A stretch of DNA of 64,000 nucleotides, taken from the NCBI GenBank assembly GCA_027488935.1, contig JAIYAP010000033.1, positions 88,316 to 152,315 of the forward strand, written 5' to 3'. The position numbers were made by a program, and so were the translations under genes. Below the pieces are notes generated by a model. It saw only the letters and a list, made by a program, of their open reading frames with translations. It did no database searches and was not told the origin of the DNA. The stretch's first letter is position 1; every line of letters begins with the position of its first letter. Shown piece after piece: positions 37,043 through 45,721 of this stretch. Source of the DNA: Saprospiraceae bacterium (GTDB lineage Bacteria > Bacteroidota > Bacteroidia > Chitinophagales > Saprospiraceae).

Positions 37043-38437
37043 ATAATCTGCTACTTTTTCGCGTAGCCAGGACCGCATATGTAAATCGGACTTTGATTCG
37101 ATTTGTTGTTCGATATACTTTTTGTCTTTTTTTCGGTCAATGAGCATTTTTATTATTTTAATGGCATTTAAGGCACCTTCATTGGATTTGTTTTTGGGTG
37201 TGCTTTTTCGAAGGGTTAAATGTATTTTGTATTTTTGGATGTATTCGTCGAGGAATTCGTGCTCATAACCCAATTCGTACATACACCTTATTTTCGTTAA
37301 TCGCACAAACAATTGATTTTCGTGGCTTGCACCTTCCAGTCCCATGGCATTGATTAAATCAAGTGCCTGCGGGTAAAGTTTTATGGAGATGGCCAGTTGT
37401 ATTTGTGCAATTTGACTGGTTATTTCGCGGTCGGCCTCCCTGATTTTAGTCGTCAAATCCCGGATAAAATCTTTTGCCCAATCAAAATCTTCCAAAGCAC
37501 ATGCTACATTCAAAATACCTAAAAATTCGGTTGGTGTGATGGATGCTGATTCTCTAAAAACACCGTTTTGGACCCCTATTTTATTCAAATTGTGGATTTT
37601 TCTTTGATAATATTTCATATTATTGTCTTTTCGCACCTGTCCGATGGCATAATTTTTCAAAAAACGCAACACATTGTGCATTTCATCCAGTTCAATATGT
37701 TTTTCAAAGTTGAGCAGGTTTTCTTCAAGGATGTTAAAATCATCTTCTTGTTCTGTTGTGCTAAGTTTCAATAAGGATTCGTAGAGTGTTAATAATTTTA
37801 AGTCTTCAGGTTGTTGGAAGGGCGATTCCTGTGGCGGTGCAATTTTCAGGAACGATTTTCGCTCATTTTCCATTTTGACCCGAACGAGTTTGCCGATCTG
37901 ATTCAATGCGTGGTAGCTTGCGTCAAACGATTTTAGGCTTGCCATAAAATTAGATTTGACCAGTTGATTATATTGAAAGTAAGCCGCTGCCCAATATTTT
38001 AAAAGATTTTGGGTGTTTTTGGGTGGCGCTTTTTGGGTGGACTCGAAAAAGGCATTTGCTTTTTTTTCATATTGTTCGCCCCAACTATTTTCATTCAGAA
38101 CCTGGAGCCACACCATATCATTCACCCAGTCATTTTTTCGAATGCGTTCCAGCATGATATATTCTTTCAACCATCGATGCAGGTCTGAAAAGGTATTCTG
38201 TAATTGTTTGAGCCGACTTTTGGAATCCGGGGCTTGGGTGTAAAGTTTTTGTAAAATATCTTCGGGGAAATGGAGGCCTTCTAAATTGGAGAATTGCACC
38301 GTGGTATCACTTAAGTGTTTCATTACACTTAAAGAAATTTCTTCATTCAGATAAAAATGTTGCAAATAATGCCCAAAACCTTCAATTTTGTGCACTGGTA
38401 GCAAAGTCAGCAACTTGATAAATTTAGAGTTTTTCAT
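37031..38437 (-). CDS. Helical-repeat protein of unknown function (paralogue of 50325-51728)
   Basis: A 468-residue, almost entirely helical, charged protein with no signal peptide or membrane segment; it may be a TPR-like solenoid. It shares length and pattern with the 467-residue protein at 50325-51728. Both begin KxxLLxxLxxxxxxxFxxYL...N, both have a basic helix near residue 85, and both share a segment around 300 (NGVFRESASITPTEFLGILNVACALEDFDWAKDF... against ENGILSQFTYKNATTSGIMAGQFDWVRQF...). This suggests a lineage-specific family. No enzymatic motif is visible. Its promoter is at 38484-38516. Confidence 0.7.
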   Translation of the reverse strand: MKNSKFIKLLTLLPVHKIEGFGHYLQHFYLNEEISLSVMKHLSDTTVQFSNLEGLHFPEDILQKLYTQAPDSKSRLKQLQNTFSDLHRWLKEYIMLERIRKNDWVNDMVWLQVLNENSWGEQYEKKANAFFESTQKAPPKNTQNLLKYWAAAYFQYNQLVKSNFMASLKSFDASYHALNQIGKLVRVKMENERKSFLKIAPPQESPFQQPEDLKLLTLYESLLKLSTTEQEDDFNILEENLLNFEKHIELDEMHNVLRFLKNYAIGQVRKDNNMKYYQRKIHNLNKIGVQNGVFRESASITPTEFLGILNVACALEDFDWAKDFIRDLTTKIREADREITSQIAQIQLAISIKLYPQALDLINAMGLEGASHENQLFVRLTKIRCMYELGYEHEFLDEYIQKYKIHLTLRKSTPKNKSNEGALNAIKIIKMLIDRKKDKKYIEQQIESKSDLHMRSWLREKVADYKKR

Positions 38438-38738
38438 AAAGTTTTATAAATGCTTGCGGGGAAATTATTGTTTTAAATGTCCATAAAAGTACCCTAAAAA
38501 TAATAAAGTCCACAAAAATAATCAACTAGTTATAAAACAGCAATTGTGAAAAATGGTCCTATGTTCAAACTTTCGTGTGGTTATGCCATGAATTGGCCGT
38601 ATTTAGGGTATTACTGATTTTTTAAAACGGATTATTGACGGGGAAATCTCCCAAAAACGAATTTTTTATTTGATAATCTAACCCCAAATTGCATCCGATT
38701 TGAGGCCATATCTTGCTTATAATCAAATAAAACAACCT
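38438..38738. other. 301-bp divergent intergenic region
   Basis: No gene. It holds the minus-strand promoter at 38484-38516. Toward the plus-strand nucleosidase gene there is AT-rich sequence with TATCTTG at 38709-38715, a near-match to a -7 element. The TTG at 38700 is in frame with the nucleosidase but lies before the likely start. Confidence 0.5.
38484..38516 (-). promoter_or_regulatory. Promoter of the 37031-38437 gene
   Basis: Minus strand TTTG (complement of 38513-38516), 21-bp spacer, TACTTTTA (complement of 38484-38491; last base differs from TAnnTTTG). It lies 47 bp before the start codon. Confidence 0.5.
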
Positions 38739-39929
38739 ATGACGGTACTCATTCTGACACCATTACCGCTCGAATATGCAGCGATTTCCAAGCACCTTGA
38801 AGGTGTTCGGGAGCAGGTATTTCAGGATGCCGCGGGATACGAAATTGGATATTTCAAAGGGAAAAGCCATCAATATAAAGTGGTTGTGCGGGAGCCGGGT
38901 ATGCGCAATGTAGATATGGCGTTGGCAACAGAAAAAGCGATTCAGCACTTTAAGCCACAAATTGTGCTTTTGGTAGGAATTGCAGGCGGGGTAAAGGATG
39001 TGGAAATTGGCGATTTATTGATCGCAAATAAGGCATATGGCTATGAATCCGGTAAAGAAACGCCAGATGGATTCAAGGCGCGTCCAGCGGTCGAGTCATT
39101 TAGTCCAGAACTGTTGGCTCGGGCGCAAGCTTTAAGCCGCAAAACAGCTTGGAAAAATCGTACAGATGACGGGGCACCGGAAGCCAAAGTCTTTATAGGG
39201 GCAATCGCTGCTGGAGAAAAGGTCGTTGCAGGTGTGGATAATCCCACCTTTGAACGCATAAAACTTCATTTAAATGATACGTTAGGTCTTGAAATGGAGG
39301 CGATTGGTTTTGCAACAGCCTTGCATATTTACCGCAATATACACGGTTTGGTGATTCGGGGTATTTCTGATTTATGTGCGGGGAAAGCCGAAACCGACCA
39401 GCAAAACTGGCAAACTGTGGCCGCAGCCCGTGCCGCCGCTTTTGCCTTTGAACTGCTGTATGAATTGGATGCCGCTCCTTTTATCGTTGCAGCGCCAGAC
39501 CCCAATGCAATTGCCCAGGCATTGTACGCCCTTGCGTTTCCCAACGAACCTGCGGAAAATGCAGCAGATACCGCTACAACCAACGCAGCATTGCAATGGA
39601 TTCGTACCTGGTTTGCAGCCGCCGATCCAATTTCAAGCGCAGTGCTGGATTTGCCAGGTAGTGCGGAGGCAAAGCAAATTATTTTGGCGCAAAAACTCCC
39701 CAACTTGCTCGAAAATGCACAGTTTAAAGCAGAATTAGAGGATAAAATGGTCGAGCGCAGAAAATTGAGCATCAAAAATATGCTGGAAGATAGTCAATTG
39801 GAAGTCGCCGGAAATGTACGGATTGGAGATCAGCATACCCGTGACAGCGATTTATACGAACAAAAGAATATTATAAAAACGAGTACCATCAAAGTTGGAG
39901 GCGATTTTCACCTCGGCGATGGCGCATAA
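38739..39929 (+). CDS. MTAN/PNP-like nucleosidase fused to a C-terminal shared domain (predicted conflict-system effector)
   Basis: A 396-residue cytoplasmic protein. Residues 1-245 are a nucleoside phosphorylase/nucleosidase domain with catalytic features conserved. Glu12 lies in LTPLPLEYAAI, the same position as the acid Glu12 of E. coli MTAN. GIAGG (80-84), Glu185-Met186-Glu187 in LGLEMEA, and Asp211 in IRGISDL are also present. Such domains are used as immune effectors in Detocs and related systems, where they cleave the glycosidic bond of ATP. After a linker, residues 285-337 form a domain (LQWIRTWF..ADPIS...KLPNLLENAQF) shared with the convergent gene at 40115-40789. A beta segment with V-R-I-G-D and V-G-G-D-F-H-L-G-D repeats ends the protein. 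Start ATG 38739 places the MTVLIL strand at the N-terminus; the upstream TTG at 38700 is unlikely. Alternative: an ordinary MTA/SAH nucleosidase, but the fused tail argues against that. Confidence 0.72.
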   Translation: MTVLILTPLPLEYAAISKHLEGVREQVFQDAAGYEIGYFKGKSHQYKVVVREPGMRNVDMALATEKAIQHFKPQIVLLVGIAGGVKDVEIGDLLIANKAYGYESGKETPDGFKARPAVESFSPELLARAQALSRKTAWKNRTDDGAPEAKVFIGAIAAGEKVVAGVDNPTFERIKLHLNDTLGLEMEAIGFATALHIYRNIHGLVIRGISDLCAGKAETDQQNWQTVAAARAAAFAFELLYELDAAPFIVAAPDPNAIAQALYALAFPNEPAENAADTATTNAALQWIRTWFAAADPISSAVLDLPGSAEAKQIILAQKLPNLLENAQFKAELEDKMVERRKLSIKNMLEDSQLEVAGNVRIGDQHTRDSDLYEQKNIIKTSTIKVGGDFHLGDGA

Positions 39930-39969
39930 ACCCCAAAAAACACAATAATAAAACCATAAAAAAATCCCA

Positions 39970-39987
39970 GTACGCTTTTAGGCGTAC
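39970..39987. repeat. Small perfect hairpin downstream of the nucleosidase gene
   Basis: GTACGC (39970-39975), 6-nt loop, GCGTAC (39982-39987). It could be a weak 3'-end element of the nucleosidase transcript; no T run follows. Confidence 0.55.
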
Positions 39988-40053
39988 AACTTTCGGGGGA
40001 AAGATGCAAGGATTTTACCAATTTGTAAGTTATTTTAGCTCAGTAATTTAAAC

Positions 40054-40112
40054 GTTTGTCTCACACATATAGTCGGGGATTACTGCGGTTTCCCCGGCAG
40101 TGTGAGACAAAC
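40054..40112. repeat. Long nested hairpin between the convergent conflict-system genes
   Basis: Perfect 13-bp outer stem GTTTGTCTCACAC (40054-40066) / its complement (40100-40112), and an inner 6-bp stem CGGGGA (40074-40079) / TCCCCG (40091-40096). It ends 2 bp before the stop of the minus-strand gene. It may act as a bidirectional terminator or mRNA-end structure; a mobile or attachment-site origin is not excluded. Confidence 0.7.
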
Positions 40113-40114
40113 TT

Positions 40115-40789
40115 TTATAAGCGGCCTAGCAAGTCCAACAATCCTGAATTAATTTGATTGCGTTCCATATTGGCTTCCCCCCTCGATATAATTCCTAAAC
40201 GTTCATTGCGCCCCAAATCTTCCCAGCGTGCCGAGAGGGTGTTCACTTCTAATTGTAGGTGTGAAGCGTGCTGCTCCGTGTAAACCAAGAGTTTTTTAAA
40301 CACTTCTCCCGTACGTGCGCTAGCAATCAGGCTGCGCAAGTTGCGGGCAATTTCAGGGTCAGGGCTTGAATTTCCGGTTATAGTATTGGCTGGTGGCATG
40401 CCGTGGTAATGAATATCGCCTACATGCACGTTACCGCCCGCCTGAATATGCTCATCGCCTAACCGAAAGTTGCCACCAACGGTAATGGTACTGCCGGTAA
40501 TGACATTTTTCATGGTTGTTTCTTGCGTTTTAAAGTCCGCAAGTTTTTCAGCCATTTCTTTCTTAAATTGCTCGTTTTCAAGCAATACAGGCAGCTTTTG
40601 TTCAATGATGATTTTTTTGGCAGCTTCATTTCCAGGCGCTGTCACAATGGCCGTAGAGATTGGATCGTCTTTTAAAAACCAACTGCGGATCCATTGCATA
40701 GTAGCCGTTACAAAGTCTTTCGGGAACTTTTTGACTTCTTCATTTTCCAGGATAAAGTCGAGGACGTATTTTTTAGCAGCATCAAGCAT
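40115..40789 (-). CDS. Predicted EAD11-containing adaptor protein of a conflict system
   Basis: A 224-residue soluble protein in three parts. Residues 28-82 (MQWIRSWFLKDDPIS...KLPVLLENEQFKKEM) are homologous to residues 285-337 of the nucleosidase at 38739-39929. Residues 94-130 are beta-strand repeats with G-N-x-x-x-G-D (GGNFRLGD, GGNVHVGD, followed by IHYHG), a layout common in linkers of NLR/EAD-type proteins. Residues 148-224 match my recollection of effector-associated domain 11: LRSLIASART, LEVNTLSARWEDLGRNERLGI, ISRGEANMERNQINSGLLDLL. EADs act as death-domain-like adaptors that couple sensors to effectors. It is therefore a candidate adaptor for the neighbouring nucleosidase. The EAD11 call needs a profile search. 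Confidence 0.68.
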   Translation of the reverse strand: MLDAAKKYVLDFILENEEVKKFPKDFVTATMQWIRSWFLKDDPISTAIVTAPGNEAAKKIIIEQKLPVLLENEQFKKEMAEKLADFKTQETTMKNVITGSTITVGGNFRLGDEHIQAGGNVHVGDIHYHGMPPANTITGNSSPDPEIARNLRSLIASARTGEVFKKLLVYTEQHASHLQLEVNTLSARWEDLGRNERLGIISRGEANMERNQINSGLLDLLGRL

Positions 40790-40965
40790 TGTAAATAGGG
40801 TTGTTTTAGTTGTTTTCTTGTTAGATATTGACGTTTTGTGTAGTTGTATTGGGTGTTTCCCGGTTCAAAAACGGATAATTGCGTGCTAGATAATTAAAAT
40901 CTATAAACCGTGCAAAGCGCCAATCTGTTTTCCAGATCAACGAAAATATTTTGTTGTAAAAAAGC

Positions 40966-40997
40966 AAAAGCCGTTTGGAAGGAGTCCAAACGGCTTT
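40966..40997 (-). terminator. Rho-independent terminator after dnaK
   Basis: A perfect 12-bp stem AAAGCCGTTTGG (40967-40978) / CCAAACGGCTTT (40986-40997) with 7-nt loop. On the minus strand it is followed by a T-rich tract. It lies 24 bp after the dnaK stop. Confidence 0.85.
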
Positions 40998-41020
40998 ATG
41001 TTTATTGTATAATACAAGTA

Positions 41021-42937
41021 CTAGTTCTTAACTTCTTCAAATTCAACGTCTTGTGCTTCTGAGCCACCATTTCCACCAGTCGGTCCACCGGTTGGTCCAG
41101 CGTAAGGGTTTTCCGTTGCGCCACCATTAGCGGTTTGTGTTGACTGATAAATTTCCTGGCTGGCCACATTCCATGCTTCGGTCAGGGCTGCGGAGGCAGC
41201 ATCAATACGGGCAAAATCTTCTGATTTATGTGCTTCGCGCAAGTCGGTCAGGCGTGCTTCAATCGTTTCCTTGTGGTTGGCAGGCACTTTTTCACCAAAT
41301 TCGCGGAGTTGTTTTTCCGTTTGGAAAATCAACGTATCAGCGGCATTCAGTTTTTCTGCGCGTTCGCGTACTTGACGGTCGCCTTCTGCATTGGCTTCTG
41401 CTTCTGCTTTCATGCGGGCAACTTCATCTTTGCTCAAGCCGGTGCTGGCTTCAATGCGGATGTTTTGTTGTTTGCCGCTGCCTTTATCCATGGCTGTAAC
41501 AGAAAGGATACCGTTTGCATCGATGTCGAATATTACCTCAACTTGCGGTACACCACGGGGTGCAGGTGGAATTCCATCCAGGATAAAACGACCTACCGAA
41601 CGGTTGTCGCGTGCCATCGGGCGTTCGCCTTGCAGGATATGGATTTCTACTTGTGGCTGGTTGTCGGAAGCCGTGGAGTAGGTTTTTGATTTTTTCGTTG
41701 GAATGGTCGTATTTGATTCAATCACAACGTCGTAAATATTGCCCATTGTTTCGATACCGAGTGACAAGGGTGTCACGTCGAGCAACAATACATCGCTTAC
41801 ATTACCCGACAACACACCGCCCTGAACTGCAGCGCCGATGGCCACTACTTCATCCGGGTTTACGGAGCGGTTGGGTTTGCGGCCGAAGAATTTTTCTACT
41901 TCTTCCTGAATACGTGGGATACGGGTCGAGCCACCTACGAGAATGACCTCCTCTACTTCATTGGCGCGCAGACCGGCGTCTTGCAGGGCTTTGCGGCATG
42001 GTTCGAGGGTGCGTTGCACGAGGGTATCCGTCATTTGCTCAAATTTAGAGCGGCTGAGTTTCATCACCAAGTGCTTGGGTACGCCATCAATTGCCGTGAT
42101 GTACGGGAGGTTAATTTCCGTTTCCATCCCGCTCGACAATTCGATTTTGGCTTTTTCGGCCGCTTCCTTCAGGCGTTGTTGCGCCATAGGGTCTTTGAGC
42201 AGGTCGACATTTTCCTGGCGGCGGAATTCAGAAGCCAGCCATTCGATGATTACTTGGTCGAAGTCATCGCCACCGAGGTGGGTATCGCCATTGGTCGATT
42301 TTACTTCAAATACGCCACCACCCAATTCGAGGATCGAGATATCGAAGGTACCACCACCAAGGTCATACACCGCGATTTTCATGTCTTTGTCGCGTTTGTC
42401 GAGGCCATAAGCCAGGGCAGCCGCAGTGGGTTCGTTTACAATCCGCTTTACTTCAAGGCCCGCAATAGCGCCTGCTTCTTTGGTAGCCTGGCGTTGTGAG
42501 TCGTTAAAGTAGGCAGGTACCGTAATAACCGCTTCCGTAACCGTTTCGCCGAGGTAGTCTTCGGCAATTTTTTTCATTTTTTGCAGCACCATGGCGCTGA
42601 TTTCCTGTGGGGTGTACAGGCGACCGTCAATGTCGACGCGGCAAGTATCATTATCGCCTTTTACCACTTTATAAGGTACACGGCTCACCTCACTGGTAGA
42701 TTCGGTGTACCGCATGCCCATAAAACGTTTGATGGAGGCAACGGTGCGGGTTGGATTTGTAATGGCCTGGCGTTTGGCTGGAGCACCAATTTTGCGCTCG
42801 CCATTATCCAAAAAGCCAATTACCGAGGGCGTTGTGCGCGCTCCCTCGTCGTTTGCTATTACAACAGGCTCATTGCCCACCATAAATGCAACGCAGGAGT
42901 TGGTCGTTCCTAAGTCTATACCAATAATTTTTCCCAT
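41021..42937 (-). CDS. dnaK: Molecular chaperone DnaK (Hsp70)
   Basis: A 638-residue Hsp70. It has the N-terminal phosphate-1 loop [14 protein letters not shown], then [10 protein letters not shown] (phosphate 2), [10 protein letters not shown] (family signature 3), the linker [16 protein letters not shown], and the substrate-binding beta domain and helical lid. The C-terminus is Gly/Asn-rich and acidic, ending VEFEEVKN as in many Bacteroidota DnaKs. It folds and disaggregates proteins using ATP, with DnaJ and GrpE (not in the window). It is monocistronic with terminator 40966-40997. The upstream region (42938-43257) has a TTG-N20-TACCATTT promoter candidate and several TGTCA/TGACA repeats. 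Confidence 0.97.
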   Translation of the reverse strand: MGKIIGIDLGTTNSCVAFMVGNEPVVIANDEGARTTPSVIGFLDNGERKIGAPAKRQAITNPTRTVASIKRFMGMRYTESTSEVSRVPYKVVKGDNDTCRVDIDGRLYTPQEISAMVLQKMKKIAEDYLGETVTEAVITVPAYFNDSQRQATKEAGAIAGLEVKRIVNEPTAAALAYGLDKRDKDMKIAVYDLGGGTFDISILELGGGVFEVKSTNGDTHLGGDDFDQVIIEWLASEFRRQENVDLLKDPMAQQRLKEAAEKAKIELSSGMETEINLPYITAIDGVPKHLVMKLSRSKFEQMTDTLVQRTLEPCRKALQDAGLRANEVEEVILVGGSTRIPRIQEEVEKFFGRKPNRSVNPDEVVAIGAAVQGGVLSGNVSDVLLLDVTPLSLGIETMGNIYDVVIESNTTIPTKKSKTYSTASDNQPQVEIHILQGERPMARDNRSVGRFILDGIPPAPRGVPQVEVIFDIDANGILSVTAMDKGSGKQQNIRIEASTGLSKDEVARMKAEAEANAEGDRQVRERAEKLNAADTLIFQTEKQLREFGEKVPANHKETIEARLTDLREAHKSEDFARIDAASAALTEAWNVASQEIYQSTQTANGGATENPYAGPTGGPTGGNGGSEAQDVEFEEVKN

Positions 42938-43257
42938 ATCTGTCGGGTTGATTTGTTGTAAGTAAATGGTAGTGGGTGGGAGTCAGTTTGCCAATAAAAC
43001 ATAAAACCGGGTGTTTTTGTCCCCGCTTTTAGGTTGTTTGTACTGGCGATGCTGTCTCTTTGTTCAACAGTTATCAATCGGTATGCCATGCGGCTAAATC
43101 TGACGGATTGACAGGGTTCTGACATCATAATTAGGCCTTTTTGTCAGACGATTGTGCAGGAAACTGACAAAGCTTCGGGCGTACATACGGCGCGGGTGTT
43201 ATATCTTGCGCAGGTTTTTAATCAATCAGTCCCTTCAAATTAAATCCTCTTTCACCC
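42938..43257. other. 320-bp divergent region between dnaK and the T9SS protein gene
   Basis: No gene. On the minus strand a promoter candidate TTG-N20-TACCATTT lies about 45-75 bp before dnaK. Between 43101 and 43172 there are five TGACA/TGTCA-type sites, two of which (43141-43148 and 43165-43172) form a perfect 8-bp inverted repeat TTTGTCAG/CTGACAAA. No CIRCE was found. Confidence 0.5.
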
Positions 43258-45579
43258 ATGACAGGTTTTGTTCCACCACGTTTTTATTTTCTTTCCATTT
43301 GCTTGCTTTTCTGTTTTTGCGCTACTGTGTCAGGGCAATTGGCCAAACATGGCAATATCTGGCATTTTGGCAATCGAGCGGGTCTTGATTTTTCGAGTGG
43401 CGCGCCAGTACCTTTAAGTAATGTAAATATGGATTCCTACGAAGGTTGTGCGGTGTATTGTGATGCGGATGGGGAAATGTTATTATACACGAATGGAGGC
43501 GGAACCTTAAATGATGCAATCAATGGGACGCGTGATGGAATTATTTGGAACAAGGACAATCAAATTATGTACAATATGGGATCAACCGAAGGCGGCGGGT
43601 ACAGTGCGGCACAAAGCGCGTTGATATTACCGAAACCCGGAAATACAAACCGTTATTTTGTTTTTACGATGGATCATGTTGCAAATCAAGGTGTTGCGCC
43701 ATATTTAAATAGCCGAGGATTAACGTATTTCGAAGTGGATATAACGGCAAATGGTGGATTAGGAACCGTAGTTACACCCAATTTAAACGTTTTCAAACCA
43801 GCCGCGGAAGCGCTTACCGCAGTGCCCATGGCCGATGGGAGCGGTTTTTGGCTGATTGTTATTAGTTATGCGACCAACGATTTTGTGGTTCTGCCATTTA
43901 CGGCTACTGGGGTAGGGGCGTCCATCCAACAAGCCCGAAAAGATGATCAATTTGTTAATATAATAAAGGCGGCTCCTAATGGTAAATATCTGTGCGTCAA
44001 TAATGAAGTGTATAATTTTGATGCTGCTACAGGTGCGATCAGTTTTCGAGAAACGATCTCCATTGCACGTTACACCTTTTCATTTTCGCCGTCTAGTCAG
44101 TATTTATACGGCTTTGAATCTGATGCCGGACTTAAGGTGTTGCGGTATGATTTGCGCGCGGATAGTTTAGATAAATCGGCGCTTGTGGTGTCTACAGATT
44201 CGATGTTGTCTTTTCCAGGGCAGATGCAACTTGGTCCTGACGGCAATATTTATTGGATAGAACAAACGGAGGACGATTTTATGCAACCCATCCCCCCGGT
44301 AAGTCTAAGTGTGGTTAAATGTCCCGACGGCTTGCAACCGACCCTGGAACGCTCCATTTTTAAATATGATACGGACATAAATAACGCAGGTGGACTTTTT
44401 GTCTCCCTGCCCAATTTTGCGGATTACATTTTTGCTATAAGTCCTGTTACGGATACCGTAAAACAAAGTATTTGTACAAACAGTAACACGATCATAGGCC
44501 CTGGACCTGGTACCAGTGGTCATTTATGGTCTACCGGAGCAAATACTGCGCAAATTAATGTAAATCAGGCAGGTACCTATACCGTTTCCTATCAGGATGC
44601 TTGTGGGTTTCGGGTTCGAACTTATTTGTTGGATACCCTGCCACAAGCGAAGGTTCAATTAAATGTATCCCCCATTACAAATGCCTGCACGCCATTTCCA
44701 GTAACTTTATCTATCTCAGCACCTTCCGGGAGTCCGATCCTTTGGTCGGATGGAAGCAAAGGCGATTCTTTGAAAATCAATGCATTTGGCACTTATACGG
44801 CGCAGGTAAGCACGTCTTGTGGCGATACTTTGCTGGTTTATACCATCGCGCCACCGTTATTTGTAGATCAAGGGAATTATCAACAAACCGCAACAGTGTG
44901 CGGAAACACGCCGACCGAATTGATTCCGGAAGGTTTGGGTGACGTTGTTGCCTGGTCGACGGGCGACACCACAGCAACGCTAAATGTCACGCAAGCAGGC
45001 GAATACACCGTGCAGATCATTAACAATTGTATCCTGCGTACCGTTCGTTTTACAGTTAAAAAAGAACCGGCTCCGATGGTACTCATTTTACCCGACGTAT
45101 CCATTGATTCCTGTTTTACCTTACCGATTGTTCTAAAAACATCGGTAAATGCACTTGATAATCAATGGCTTTGGTCTACTGGTGCAACGACAACTTCGAT
45201 TGAGGTGGATCAATACGGAATTTATGCGGTAACCCTTACCAATACCTGCGGATCAGTACAGGATACCTTTGAATTGTTGAAAAATAATGCGAATTGTTGT
45301 TTCCCCAACATGCCCAATGCTTTTACACCCAATGGAGATGGCACCAATGACAAATTTAGTCCGGTGTTTAAAGGCTGTACGGTTGAATTTCTTGAAATGA
45401 ATATTTATTCCCGTTGGGGAGAACTGGTTTTTCAGGGCATTTACCCCAACGAATTATGGGATGGTAAAAACTTAAATGGTTGGGACGCGCATTCAGACGT
45501 ATATTATTACGTGGTGTCTTTTAAGGTAAAAGGCGGGGACCTGGAGCGGCGCAATGGGCAACTTACCCTTATTCGCTAA
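43258..45579 (+). CDS. Secreted protein with T9SS type B (gliding-associated) C-terminal domain
   Basis: A 773-residue protein with a signal peptide (ends about residue 26, TVSGQ). The first half, from AKHGNIWHFGNRAGLDFSSG, resembles a seven-bladed-like WD/PKD secreted fold seen in many Bacteroidota exported proteins. Cys-rich Ig/PKD-like repeats (SISAPSGSPILWSDGSKGDSL and relatives) follow, spaced every 85-90 residues around 445-690. The last 85 residues, from FPNMPNAFTPNGDGTNDKFSP to a Gln-Leu-Thr-Leu-Ile-Arg end, are the CHU_C/type B sorting domain used by the type IX secretion system. It would be exported to the cell surface or medium; function unknown. Confidence 0.88.
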   Translation: MTGFVPPRFYFLSICLLFCFCATVSGQLAKHGNIWHFGNRAGLDFSSGAPVPLSNVNMDSYEGCAVYCDADGEMLLYTNGGGTLNDAINGTRDGIIWNKDNQIMYNMGSTEGGGYSAAQSALILPKPGNTNRYFVFTMDHVANQGVAPYLNSRGLTYFEVDITANGGLGTVVTPNLNVFKPAAEALTAVPMADGSGFWLIVISYATNDFVVLPFTATGVGASIQQARKDDQFVNIIKAAPNGKYLCVNNEVYNFDAATGAISFRETISIARYTFSFSPSSQYLYGFESDAGLKVLRYDLRADSLDKSALVVSTDSMLSFPGQMQLGPDGNIYWIEQTEDDFMQPIPPVSLSVVKCPDGLQPTLERSIFKYDTDINNAGGLFVSLPNFADYIFAISPVTDTVKQSICTNSNTIIGPGPGTSGHLWSTGANTAQINVNQAGTYTVSYQDACGFRVRTYLLDTLPQAKVQLNVSPITNACTPFPVTLSISAPSGSPILWSDGSKGDSLKINAFGTYTAQVSTSCGDTLLVYTIAPPLFVDQGNYQQTATVCGNTPTELIPEGLGDVVAWSTGDTTATLNVTQAGEYTVQIINNCILRTVRFTVKKEPAPMVLILPDVSIDSCFTLPIVLKTSVNALDNQWLWSTGATTTSIEVDQYGIYAVTLTNTCGSVQDTFELLKNNANCCFPNMPNAFTPNGDGTNDKFSPVFKGCTVEFLEMNIYSRWGELVFQGIYPNELWDGKNLNGWDAHSDVYYYVVSFKVKGGDLERRNGQLTLIR

Positions 45580-45628
45580 GTTTGATCGGATATTCTACCC
45601 AAAAGATCGAAAAAAGTGGGAATTGAAA

Positions 45629-45636
45629 TAGTTTTG
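45629..45636 (+). promoter_or_regulatory. -7 element for the 45722 gene
   Basis: TAGTTTTG, an exact TAnnTTTG match, 86 bp before ATG 45722. No clear -33 element. Confidence 0.35.
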
Positions 45637-45721
45637 CCCCTGCTTTGTACATCATGTGAGGAAGGCCTGTTTCAATATATCAAGGGTTTTGTTTGAACAA
45701 ACGCCCTAAAAAGCACAAAAA

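Noticed and set aside
42938..43257. CIRCE element for dnaK control
   Set aside because: No TTAGCACTC-N9-GAGTGCTAA-like inverted repeat was found.
44610..44640. A tRNA-like GGGTTCGAAC segment
   Set aside because: It lies inside a strongly supported coding sequence and has no cloverleaf arms.
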